From: Pseudomonadota bacterium
GTDB taxonomy: Bacteria; Pseudomonadota; Gammaproteobacteria; Enterobacterales; Enterobacteriaceae
NCBI GenBank assembly: GCA_023454395.1
Contig: JAEYFY010000053.1
Coordinates: forward strand, 1 to 5,700
Direction: 5' to 3'
Length of the DNA stretch: 5,700 nt
Shown: one piece after another, positions 1 through 5,654 of the stretch
How the letters are laid out: every line of letters begins with the position of its first letter
Numbering within the stretch: the stretch's first letter is position 1
Notes under the pieces: model-generated
Databases searched by the model: none
The model's input: the letters and a program-made list of their open reading frames with translations, nothing else
Told to the model about the DNA's origin: nothing
Translations under genes and position numbers: made by a program

Positions 1-98
1 CCAGCAGACTGTTTAGCTTTGTCGTCACATCCAGCAAGAACCAAGCTGCCTGATAGCACTAACAGAGCCAGAGGCAAAACCCCTCTGTTTTTTCGCAT
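1..98 (-). CDS. acrA: AcrA, periplasmic adaptor lipoprotein of the AcrAB-TolC efflux pump (5' end only)
   Basis: Only the first 32 codons lie in the window; the gene continues past base 1. The peptide starts MRKNRG, has a hydrophobic stretch (about residues 7-22) and a lipobox LAGC with the acylated cysteine at residue 24, followed by DDK. This closely matches the E. coli AcrA signal region. Asp at +2 after the lipid-bearing Cys is the known inner-membrane retention signal that avoids Lol sorting, as expected for an adaptor anchored in the inner membrane and joining the AcrB transporter to the TolC channel. An AGAGG ribosome binding site (106-110) stands 7 nt before the ATG (96-98). The gene is divergent from acrR, the classic repressor arrangement. 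acrB is expected downstream, outside the window. The identification rests on the leader peptide plus context; the body of the protein is not visible. Confidence 0.93.
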   Translation of the reverse strand, partial: MRKNRGVLPLALLVLSGSLVLAGCDDKAKQSA

Positions 99-146
99 AA
101 GAAAACCTCTATTCAAACGTTGTTTCCCGGGATAAAAATAATTAAG

Positions 147-176
147 TTGATGATTGATTGCGATGTATAGTACAAA
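147..176 (+). promoter_or_regulatory. Candidate acrR promoter
   Basis: TTGATG (147-152, matching TTGA of the -35 consensus) and TACAAA (171-176, 4 of 6) are 18 bp apart. This would start acrR transcription around base 183, inside the operator, so that AcrR represses its own gene. The match is modest. An alternative -10, TATAGT (166-171), lacks a good -35 at the right distance. Confidence 0.3.
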
Positions 177-196
177 CATACATGAATGTATGTAAA
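167..196 (-). promoter_or_regulatory. acrA(B) promoter
   Basis: On the minus strand, a -35 box TTTACA (196-191, 5 of 6 to consensus) is followed by an 18-bp spacer and a -10 box TACTAT (172-167). The predicted start near base 160 gives a leader of about 60 nt before the acrA ATG. The AcrR palindrome lies in the spacer and touches the -35 box, so repressor binding would directly block RNA polymerase. This is read from the sequence; no start site has been measured. Confidence 0.65.
176..193. promoter_or_regulatory. AcrR operator (TetR-type inverted repeat)
   Basis: ACATACAT (176-183) and ATGTATGT (186-193) form a perfect 8-bp inverted repeat with a 2-bp centre (GA). The half-sites are the same as those of the E. 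coli AcrR operator, which as I recall is a 24-bp palindrome with 6 bp between the same octamers. Its position in the acrA promoter spacer and upstream of acrR fits repression of acrAB and autoregulation of acrR. A further small dyad, TGTA-TAG-TACA (164-174), covers the acrA -10 box and may extend the site. Confidence 0.75.
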
Positions 197-222
197 TTAA
201 CTTCAGTCAAAATCGAGGATTA

Positions 223-241
223 ATGGCACGAAAAACTAAAC
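223..241 (+). promoter_or_regulatory. Marbox (MarA/SoxS/Rob binding site) for acrAB, inside the acrR start
   Basis: ATGGCACGAAAAACTAAAC fits the published consensus AYnGCACnnWnnRYYAAAY at every defined position. It sits at about -63 to -81 from the predicted acrA start and in reverse orientation relative to acrA transcription. That is the geometry described for class I mar regulon promoters that are activated from upstream. The same bases encode MARKTK, the start of AcrR, and E. coli AcrR begins with the same six residues. The match is seen directly; binding and activation are inferred from the E. coli system. Confidence 0.7.
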
Positions 242-867
242 GGCAGGCACAAGAAACAAAACAGCAGATTATTGATGCTGCACTTAGGCTGTTTACTGTG
301 CAAGGCGTTTCTGCCACATCACTTTCAGATATTGCAACAGCGGCAGGCGTTACCCGTGGCGCAATATATTGGCACTTTAAAAATAAAGTGGATTTATTTA
401 CTGAAGCGTGCGAACTCACCGACTTAAAAATAGAATCTTTAGAAATAGAGTATCAATCAAAATACCCAGATGATCCACTATTTGTATTAAGAGAATTACT
501 TATTTACATATTGACATCAATTGTCGAAGATCCCAAACATAATGCACTTTTAGAAATATATTTCCATAAATGCGAATTTGTCGGTGAAATGACACCAATT
601 GTTGAAATTCGCAGAGAATTGTGTGCAGCGGATCACTCTAGAATAGAACAGTCGTTATCTCGTTGTATTGAAAAAAAACAGCTTCCTGCCGATCTTAATT
701 TAAGAAGGGCCGCTATTATGTTAAGAGCAATGATGACGGGGCTTGCCGAAAATTGGTTATTTTCACCAGAAAGTTTTTCTATCAAAGATGAAAGTCAATA
801 TTTGGTTGATAGCTTTATTGATATGATAAAGCACAGCACAAATATGAGAATATCGGCGCCATCTTAA
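223..867 (+). CDS. acrR: AcrR, TetR-family transcriptional repressor of the AcrAB multidrug pump
   Basis: A 214-residue protein, close to the 215 residues of E. coli AcrR and colinear with it from MARKTK at the N terminus. Residues 10-55 are the TetR helix-turn-helix: QETKQQIIDAALRLF, then GVSATSLSDIATAAGVTRGAIYWHFKNK, with the near-invariant GVTRGAIYWHF recognition region. The rest is the helical ligand-binding and dimer domain, with conserved stretches DDPLFVLREL (83-92), FHKCEFVGEM (114-123) and ENWLFSPESF (about 176-185). AcrR represses acrAB until drug-like ligands bind its C-terminal pocket. The start is fixed by homology and by GAGG (215-218) 4 nt before the ATG. Compared with E. coli as I recall it, pocket positions 63, 67, 106 and 130 are Cys, Asp, His and Arg instead of Trp, Glu, Arg and Gln, so ligand range or induction may differ. 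The gene is intact, and the next gene follows after 28 bp with no terminator. Confidence 0.96.
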   Translation: MARKTKRQAQETKQQIIDAALRLFTVQGVSATSLSDIATAAGVTRGAIYWHFKNKVDLFTEACELTDLKIESLEIEYQSKYPDDPLFVLRELLIYILTSIVEDPKHNALLEIYFHKCEFVGEMTPIVEIRRELCAADHSRIEQSLSRCIEKKQLPADLNLRRAAIMLRAMMTGLAENWLFSPESFSIKDESQYLVDSFIDMIKHSTNMRISAPS

Positions 868-895
868 TTTATTATTAAACTTGAGGAAGATGTTT

Positions 896-1249
896 ATGAG
901 TAAGGTATTAGTTATTGCTAATGGTGCAGCTTATGGCAATGAATCATTATTTAACGCACTGCGTTTATCGATTACATTAAAAGAACAGCATCCAGAAACT
1001 GAATTAAATATTTTTTTAATGTCTGATGCTGTAACTGGGGCTTTAGCTCGTCAACAACCTAAAGAAGGTTATAACTTACAGCAAATGCTGGAAATTCTCA
1101 CGGCGCAAAATGTGCCTGTTAAACTCTGTAAAACATGTACAGATACGCGTGGTATCAGTGATTTACCACTTGTTGATGGTGCAGAATTAGGTACATTAGT
1201 CGATTTAGCGCAGTGGACGCTCGATGCGGATAAAATCCTGACTTTCTGA
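896..1249 (+). CDS. ychN: YchN-type DsrE/DsrF-family protein
   Basis: A 117-residue protein, the same length as E. coli YchN and colinear with it: VIANGAAYGNESLFNALRL at the start, FLMSDAV (40-46), then a nearly identical block EGYNLQQMLEILTAQNVPVK (57-76) and the C-terminal end AQWTLDADKILTF. The family has the DsrE fold, and YchN is known as a small homohexameric cytoplasmic protein. Its exact function is unsettled, and some relatives take part in sulfur relay. Cys78 and Cys81 form a CKTC (CxxC) motif suited to redox or persulfide chemistry. Two earlier in-frame starts exist (TTG 881, ATG 890). ATG 896 is chosen because it gives the family length and lies 9 nt after GAGG (883-886), whereas 890 would be only 3 nt away. 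It lies 28 bp after acrR with no terminator, so co-transcription and AcrR-linked expression are likely. Confidence 0.93.
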   Translation: MSKVLVIANGAAYGNESLFNALRLSITLKEQHPETELNIFLMSDAVTGALARQQPKEGYNLQQMLEILTAQNVPVKLCKTCTDTRGISDLPLVDGAELGTLVDLAQWTLDADKILTF

Positions 1250-1261
1250 TCACTATTTCGT

Positions 1262-1277
1262 TTTCTCAGGCGAGAAA
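1262..1277. other. Small hairpin after the ychN-type gene
   Basis: TTTCTC (1262-1267) and GAGAAA (1272-1277) pair as a 6-bp stem around the loop AGGC, 12 bp after the ychN-type stop codon. There is no T-run after it on either strand, so it is not a convincing intrinsic terminator. It may protect the 3' end or act as a weak pause site. Readthrough into mscK is therefore possible. Confidence 0.3.
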
Positions 1278-1283
1278 CAAACC

Positions 1284-1371
1284 AAGCAACTTGCTCTGTT
1301 TACACTGCCAATTTAAAGCAATTGGATTATACTAATAAACAGTTTTTCAATATTAATTGAACAAGTTGCTT
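1284..1371. repeat. 10-bp perfect inverted repeat flanking the mscK promoter and leader
   Basis: AAGCAACTTG (1284-1293) is the exact reverse complement of CAAGTTGCTT (1362-1371), with 68 bp between them. The right arm ends 4 nt before the mscK ATG, over the region where a ribosome binds. The left arm is also part of its own short palindrome AGCAA-C-TTGCT (1285-1295). The pair could be two operator half-sites or, in a long transcript coming from acrR, an RNA stem that covers the start of mscK. The repeat is seen directly; either function is inference. Confidence 0.5.
1328..1333 (+). promoter_or_regulatory. Candidate -10 box of an mscK promoter
   Basis: TATACT (5 of 6 to TATAAT) lies 42 bp before the mscK ATG and would start a transcript near base 1340. 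No good -35 box stands 16-18 bp upstream. TTTACA (1299-1304) is a good -35 sequence but is 23 bp away. This is weak evidence for a local promoter that may need an activator or an alternative sigma factor. Confidence 0.35.
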
Positions 1372-1375
1372 AACC

Positions 1376-4300
1376 ATGTGTACACAAACTCTTTTTTCTC
1401 AATTTAATAGTCAAATAAAGACGGTTATTACAGCCACGATTATTGTCTTTATTCTTTGGGGACTCTCCATTACCGCCGTTTTAGCCGCGGTACCGAGTAA
1501 TTTACCGACTCAAGAAAGCATTCAAAACCAGCTTAATTTATTAAATAAGCGCAGTGAGTTAAGTGCAGAAGATAAATTAACTATCACAGATCTCGAACAA
1601 TCGCTTTTATTGCTTGATGATATTCAACAATTAGAGAAAAAATCGACAAGCTACAATAAAACAGTCGATCAATTACCGGAAAAATTACGTAGTACACAAT
1701 ATCAACTTGAACAATTAAAACAAAAAATCGCTAATAAAGAAGCCGACGATTATAAAAAATCATTAGAGGCTTTACCGCTTACAACATTAGAATCTCAACT
1801 TGAAACGGTTTTACAGTCATTACAAAAGTCTCAAGATGATTTAGCCAACTACAGTAATGAGCTTATTGTATTACAAACACAACCAGAAAGGGCGCAATCT
1901 GTTTTATTCGGCAATTCAGAAAGACTGCAACAAATAAGAACCTTGTTGAATAAAAGCAGTGCTGATAAAGCACAAATGCGCACTTCAGCAGTGCAACTGT
2001 TGCAATTAGAACAATATTATCTTCAACAACAAAATAATTTTCAAAAGCGAACTCTCCAATCAAATGTGCAACTGCAAAGTTTATTGCAACTACAGCGAGA
2101 TTATAGTTCTGCTTATATTGACCTTTCACAAGAACATGCTCAATTACTTCAAGATGCTATCAATGATAAACGCTTAGATAGCTCGGAAGAAACTGCCAAA
2201 GAAGCCCAAAGTACAGGGCTTGAGAATCAGATCATTAATAACGATCCATTTTATTTGGTACAAACAGAAATCAATAAACAGCTTAGTGATAAGTTGATTG
2301 TTACCACACAAAACAACAACGATTTAAATCGCCATAGCTTACTCGTAAAGAATCGTTTAGATAGAGCCATTCAATCTGAACGCAATTTAAAAGAACAAAT
2401 TGATGTGCTTAAAGGCAGTTTATTACTGTCACGTATTCTGTTTGAAGAACAAGTTGATTTACCCGATGGTATATTTATTAATAACTTGCCGGATAAAATT
2501 GCCGATTTGCGATTAGAACAATTTGAAATAAACAAGCAACGTGATCAAATCATTCAACCTAATGTTTATATTGATCAGTTGATGAAAGAGTATCAATCAA
2601 CACATCCTGAAACTACAGATGCCAATGCGCAAAAAGAGTTACGCAATGCTTTGGAACTCTTAATTGATGCCCGTAGAGAATTGCTCGATAAACTGAATAA
2701 CCAATTAGGTAATCAAATATCGGGTTCGATTAATCTCCAAATGGATCAGCAACAATTACGCAGTGTGGTCAGCTCACTGGAAAACACATTGGCTCAGCAA
2801 ATTTTCTGGGTAAGCAGTAATAAGCCGATTAATCTTAATTGGTTTGCAGTATTTCCGACTCAAGCGGTTGCCGAATTTCAAGGTTTTAAGCTTAACTGGT
2901 CAAATGAAAATCTGTTGATCGGGGCTAAGAAATCACTTCCTGTACTTATTGCACTTATTTCGTTCAGTTTGTTGATTATTTGGCAACGCAAAAAGCTAGA
3001 TATGCAATTTGAAAAACTGAATGCGGATATTAATAAGCTTAATAAAGATTCACAACTGCATACGCCATTAGCATTAGGGATTGTATTTATAAAAACATTA
3101 CCCCTTTCTTGTATTGTATTAGCAATAGGGTATTGGCTAATTAATAGCTTTAATGTGCAGCAAGAATTTATTTGGTCTTTTGCATGGCAATTTGCGGTAT
3201 TTTGGCTGATGTTTGAATGGTCTTATCGCTTAATGTCTGACAATGGTGTTGCCGTAAAACATTTTAAAATTCCTCTCGAACGCGTTCAGCAAAATCGTAA
3301 ACGTTTATTACGCTTATCACTGCCAATGTTGCCAATTATTCTGCTTTCAGCTTATGGCATTAATAATCCATTACTGTTGGTGGGGGATGTTATTGGGCAA
3401 TTAGTTGCGATTATTTCATTATTTGGTATTAGCCTGTGTGCGCTGCCATTTTGCCGTGAAATATGGCAAGAAAAGGGTAATCATGTTGTTAGAACGGTCG
3501 TCATTACCTTATTAACGTTTTCGCCGCTTATTTTAATGGGATTGGTTATTTTTGGTTATTACTACACAGCATTGCGTTTAGCAAATCGCTGGATCGACAG
3601 CTTATATCTGCTCATGCTGTGGTTTATTGCTTATCATGCAAGCTTACGTGGCTTAACTGTTGCGGCTCGACGTCTTGCCTATCGTCGCGCTCTTGAACGT
3701 AGACAAGCTATGTTAAAAGAGAAAAAAGAGGGCGAAGATAACAGCCTAGAGCCTATTCAAGAACCACCAATGGATATGGATCAAATCAATCAGCAATCAT
3801 TAAGACTGACAACGATGATTTTATTTATCATCTTTGCGTCTAGTTTCTATGGTATTTGGTCTGATTTTATTACGGTCTTTACCTATTTAGATGGAATAAC
3901 GCTCTGGAGTTACACTTTGCCGACAGAGCTTGGTAATGTCGTTAAAGCGGTTACTGTTGCCGACCTATTATTGTCTGTTTCTATTATGGCAATTTCTTGG
4001 TTTATGACCCGAAATTTACCGGGTTTATTAGAGGTATTAATTTTATCTCGTATAAAACTGCAACAAGGGGCTTCTTACGCGATCACAACCATTTTAACCT
4101 ACATTATTATTGCTATCGGAACCATCGTATCACTGGGAATATTAGGTGTCGCCTGGGAAAAACTGCAATGGTTAGCGGCCGCTTTAACGGTTGGTTTAGG
4201 GTTTGGTTTACAAGAAATATTCGCAAACTTTGTGTCTGGTCTAATTATTTTGTTCGAAAGACCTGTCAGAATTGGTGATACGGTTACTATTGGCACTTAT

Positions 4301-4798
4301 TCCGGTACGGTTAGCCGAATTCGTATTCGGGCGACGACAGTGACTGATTTTGATCGCAAAGAAGTGATTATTCCAAATAAAGCGTTTGTGACCGAACGGC
4401 TTATTAACTGGACATTATCTGATACGGTGACACGTATTATTATTCAAGTTGGTGTCGCTTATGGCTCTGATCTCGATAAGGTTAAAGAGATTTTAATGAA
4501 GGCGGCTAAAGATAATGTCAGAGTGATGACGGAGCCAGAACCGGTGGTATTATTTACTGAGTTTGGGGCAAGTACGCTGAATCATGACTTGCGTTTTTAT
4601 GTCAGAACATTAGGTGATAGAAGTATTGCAATCGATGAAGTTAACCGTGCTATTGATAAGTTATGTAATGAAAATAATATCAATATTGCGTTTAACCAAC
4701 TTGATGTCTATTTACATAATAAACAAGGTGATGAAGTACAAGAGATAAAACGTCCTCTTGATGGTTCAACACCTGAAGCCAATACACCTTTTGCTTAA
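1376..4798 (+). CDS. mscK: MscK, potassium-dependent mechanosensitive channel (MscS superfamily)
   Basis: A 1140-residue inner-membrane protein, about 20 residues longer than E. coli MscK (KefA/AefA) and colinear with it. It opens under membrane tension to release solutes on hypo-osmotic shock; in E. coli gating depends on external K+. Residues 15-38 form a signal peptide (cleavage near VLA/AVPS). Residues about 40-515 are a Gln-rich, coiled-coil periplasmic domain. About ten membrane segments follow between 520 and 923 (for example 520-536, 570-589, 705-730, 899-923). The pore-lining MscS helix is at about 930-964 with VGLGFGLQEIFANFVSG; then come the beta domain (about 965-1012, VRIGDTVTIG to VIIPNKAFVTERLINW) and the cytoplasmic alpha/beta domain to about 1113. 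Gly940 appears to align with E. coli Gly922, where a gain-of-function substitution is known. A stop at 1358-1360 rules out a longer N terminus and no other start is nearby, but ATG 1376 has no clear Shine-Dalgarno sequence. The gene is intact. Confidence 0.97.
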   Translation: MCTQTLFSQFNSQIKTVITATIIVFILWGLSITAVLAAVPSNLPTQESIQNQLNLLNKRSELSAEDKLTITDLEQSLLLLDDIQQLEKKSTSYNKTVDQLPEKLRSTQYQLEQLKQKIANKEADDYKKSLEALPLTTLESQLETVLQSLQKSQDDLANYSNELIVLQTQPERAQSVLFGNSERLQQIRTLLNKSSADKAQMRTSAVQLLQLEQYYLQQQNNFQKRTLQSNVQLQSLLQLQRDYSSAYIDLSQEHAQLLQDAINDKRLDSSEETAKEAQSTGLENQIINNDPFYLVQTEINKQLSDKLIVTTQNNNDLNRHSLLVKNRLDRAIQSERNLKEQIDVLKGSLLLSRILFEEQVDLPDGIFINNLPDKIADLRLEQFEINKQRDQIIQPNVYIDQLMKEYQSTHPETTDANAQKELRNALELLIDARRELLDKLNNQLGNQISGSINLQMDQQQLRSVVSSLENTLAQQIFWVSSNKPINLNWFAVFPTQAVAEFQGFKLNWSNENLLIGAKKSLPVLIALISFSLLIIWQRKKLDMQFEKLNADINKLNKDSQLHTPLALGIVFIKTLPLSCIVLAIGYWLINSFNVQQEFIWSFAWQFAVFWLMFEWSYRLMSDNGVAVKHFKIPLERVQQNRKRLLRLSLPMLPIILLSAYGINNPLLLVGDVIGQLVAIISLFGISLCALPFCREIWQEKGNHVVRTVVITLLTFSPLILMGLVIFGYYYTALRLANRWIDSLYLLMLWFIAYHASLRGLTVAARRLAYRRALERRQAMLKEKKEGEDNSLEPIQEPPMDMDQINQQSLRLTTMILFIIFASSFYGIWSDFITVFTYLDGITLWSYTLPTELGNVVKAVTVADLLLSVSIMAISWFMTRNLPGLLEVLILSRIKLQQGASYAITTILTYIIIAIGTIVSLGILGVAWEKLQWLAAALTVGLGFGLQEIFANFVSGLIILFERPVRIGDTVTIGTYSGTVSRIRIRATTVTDFDRKEVIIPNKAFVTERLINWTLSDTVTRIIIQVGVAYGSDLDKVKEILMKAAKDNVRVMTEPEPVVLFTEFGASTLNHDLRFYVRTLGDRSIAIDEVNRAIDKLCNENNINIAFNQLDVYLHNKQGDEVQEIKRPLDGSTPEANTPFA

Positions 4799-4963
4799 TT
4801 AAAGGGATGAATGAGTAGATTGTGCTGCTAATTTTTTTTCATAATCTTGGCGCACAATCTCAAGGGCTTCTAGTGCAGTTTTAGGATCAATATGGTGGCT
4901 TTCAAGTAAATAGATAAGATCGACTGCCAATTGAACAGACTCTGGTGCTTCTTTTAAACTCAT
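4799..4963 (-). CDS. rsmS: RsmS/YbaM family small protein (DUF2496)
   Basis: A 54-residue protein that aligns along its whole length with the 53-residue E. coli YbaM (RsmS). It begins [20 protein letters not shown], followed by [23 protein letters not shown] and a variable polar tail. It looks like a small, soluble, helical protein. RsmS was named as a regulator of secondary metabolism and virulence in Serratia and Pectobacterium; its biochemical role is not established to my knowledge. It is the second gene of a priC-rsmS operon, 11 bp after priC. An exceptionally strong Shine-Dalgarno sequence sits 5 nt before the ATG and fixes the start. Its stop codon (4799-4801) directly abuts the stop of convergent mscK (4796-4798). 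Confidence 0.93.
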   Translation of the reverse strand: MSLKEAPESVQLAVDLIYLLESHHIDPKTALEALEIVRQDYEKKLAAQSTHSSL

Positions 4964-4964
4964 T

Positions 4965-4975
4965 ATCACCTCCTT
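4965..4975 (-). promoter_or_regulatory. Near full-length Shine-Dalgarno site of rsmS
   Basis: AAGGAGGTGAT on the minus strand is an 11-nt perfect complement to the 3' end of 16S rRNA. Its first A is the last base of the priC stop codon, and the GGAGG core is 5 nt from the rsmS ATG. Such a site suggests strong or re-initiation-based translation of the small downstream gene. Confidence 0.85.
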
Positions 4976-5517
4976 TAAAATTTATCTTCTTGTTTCTCAA
5001 TGCTCTTTTCGATAGAGAACAGGGCGTTTTTGCAGCGCGCAAGGCGATTTTCAAGAGCGGCAATCTCTTTTTGCAACTCTTGTTGCTTCATAAAGCTTTG
5101 TGCTTGCGTTAATGAAAGTTCTCTATCTTGGATCATGGCTTGTAATCGACGCTCATAATCCTGATGTTGGGCAAGCTTTTGGTATAAATCGACACTTTTT
5201 TTTCGTTGAGTAAGCTGGTTCTCTTGCTTTCTTAGTGTTTGTGTCGATAATTCACGAGTTAATGCTTCAATTTGTTGTAGGATTTGTGTGGCCAGAAATT
5301 TAACCTGCTGGCTTCGTTGTGCCTCAACACAAGCGATTAACTGGATAAAATTATCGCGGATCTGTTGCATATAGCCACCAAGGGAATCACTTCGGCGGTG
5401 GAATAGTGCTGTGTCGAAGCAAGGTGCTGCAATTTTTTTGTTTGCAATAGGCGCCACTGTTTCGGCTAGATTGTCTATCTGTTTTTTAAACAAGCTTAAA
5501 GGATCGGGTTTATTCAT
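4975..5517 (-). CDS. priC: PriC, primosomal replication protein (replication restart)
   Basis: A 180-residue protein, close to the 175 residues of E. coli PriC, with the same all-helical, Gln/Arg/Lys-rich character. It is divergent overall but shares APxxxFD-type spacing near the N terminus, [11 protein letters not shown] (118-128) and a C-terminal [12 protein letters not shown] block (about 155-166) resembling YEARLARCRHAL of E. coli. PriC helps reload DnaB helicase on stalled forks by binding SSB-coated DNA. The two arginines known to contact the SSB C-terminal tail in E. coli (R121, R129) appear to align with R124 and R132 here, so the contact looks kept. The gene lies on the minus strand, convergent to mscK, and leads into rsmS in an operon. 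ATG at 5515-5517 has only a weak, distant AGGGA upstream, so a slightly different start cannot be excluded. Confidence 0.93.
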   Translation of the reverse strand: MNKPDPLSLFKKQIDNLAETVAPIANKKIAAPCFDTALFHRRSDSLGGYMQQIRDNFIQLIACVEAQRSQQVKFLATQILQQIEALTRELSTQTLRKQENQLTQRKKSVDLYQKLAQHQDYERRLQAMIQDRELSLTQAQSFMKQQELQKEIAALENRLARCKNALFSIEKSIEKQEDKF

Positions 5518-5593
5518 CTGGTTCTTGTCCCTGTTTTGATAAAAACATGAATTGACTTAAAGCAACAAAAAAGAGTTGTTAATTGGCTTTCTG

Positions 5594-5622
5594 TTGCATT
5601 TTAACGGCATATTGCATAGATT
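5594..5622 (+). promoter_or_regulatory. Candidate apt promoter
   Basis: TTGCAT (5594-5599) and TAGATT (5617-5622, 4 of 6) are separated by 17 bp in the priC-apt divergent region. The predicted start is near 5629, giving a leader of about 26 nt before ATG 5655. The -35 match is only TTG, so this is a moderate candidate. The 137-bp gap holds no further gene. I could not pick a convincing promoter for priC in the opposite direction. Confidence 0.35.
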
Positions 5623-5654
5623 CTATCGTTTCGTTTTTTATTATGGCACTGATT

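Noticed and set aside
125..132. TCCCGGGA palindrome in the acrA leader
   Set aside because: Only 8 bp with no loop and no link to a known regulator; it is likely chance, though it is the most GC-rich spot of the intergenic region.
207..419. 70-codon open frame on the minus strand opposite the acrR start
   Set aside because: It lies antisense to the conserved helix-turn-helix of AcrR and runs into the acrA promoter region; there is no homology and no ribosome binding site.
881..895. Longer N terminus of the ychN-type protein from TTG 881 or ATG 890
   Set aside because: The extra MRKMF residues have no counterpart in YchN, the TTG overlaps the ribosome binding site itself, and ATG 896 has the proper spacing and the family length.
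1863..2129. 88-codon open frame on the minus strand inside mscK
   Set aside because: It is antisense to the well-conserved periplasmic domain of MscK, has no recognisable domain, and its composition is explained by the Gln/Leu-rich coding strand.
3997..4296. Overlapping open frames on both strands in the mscK pore region (3997-4278 plus, 4099-4296 minus)
   Set aside because: They are out-of-frame readings of the strongly conserved MscS core and look like no known protein.
5564..5580. AACAA/TTGTT hairpin with A-run as a terminator between priC and apt
   Set aside because: The stem is 5 bp and nearly all A/T, and both neighbouring genes start here rather than end, so a terminator has no role.
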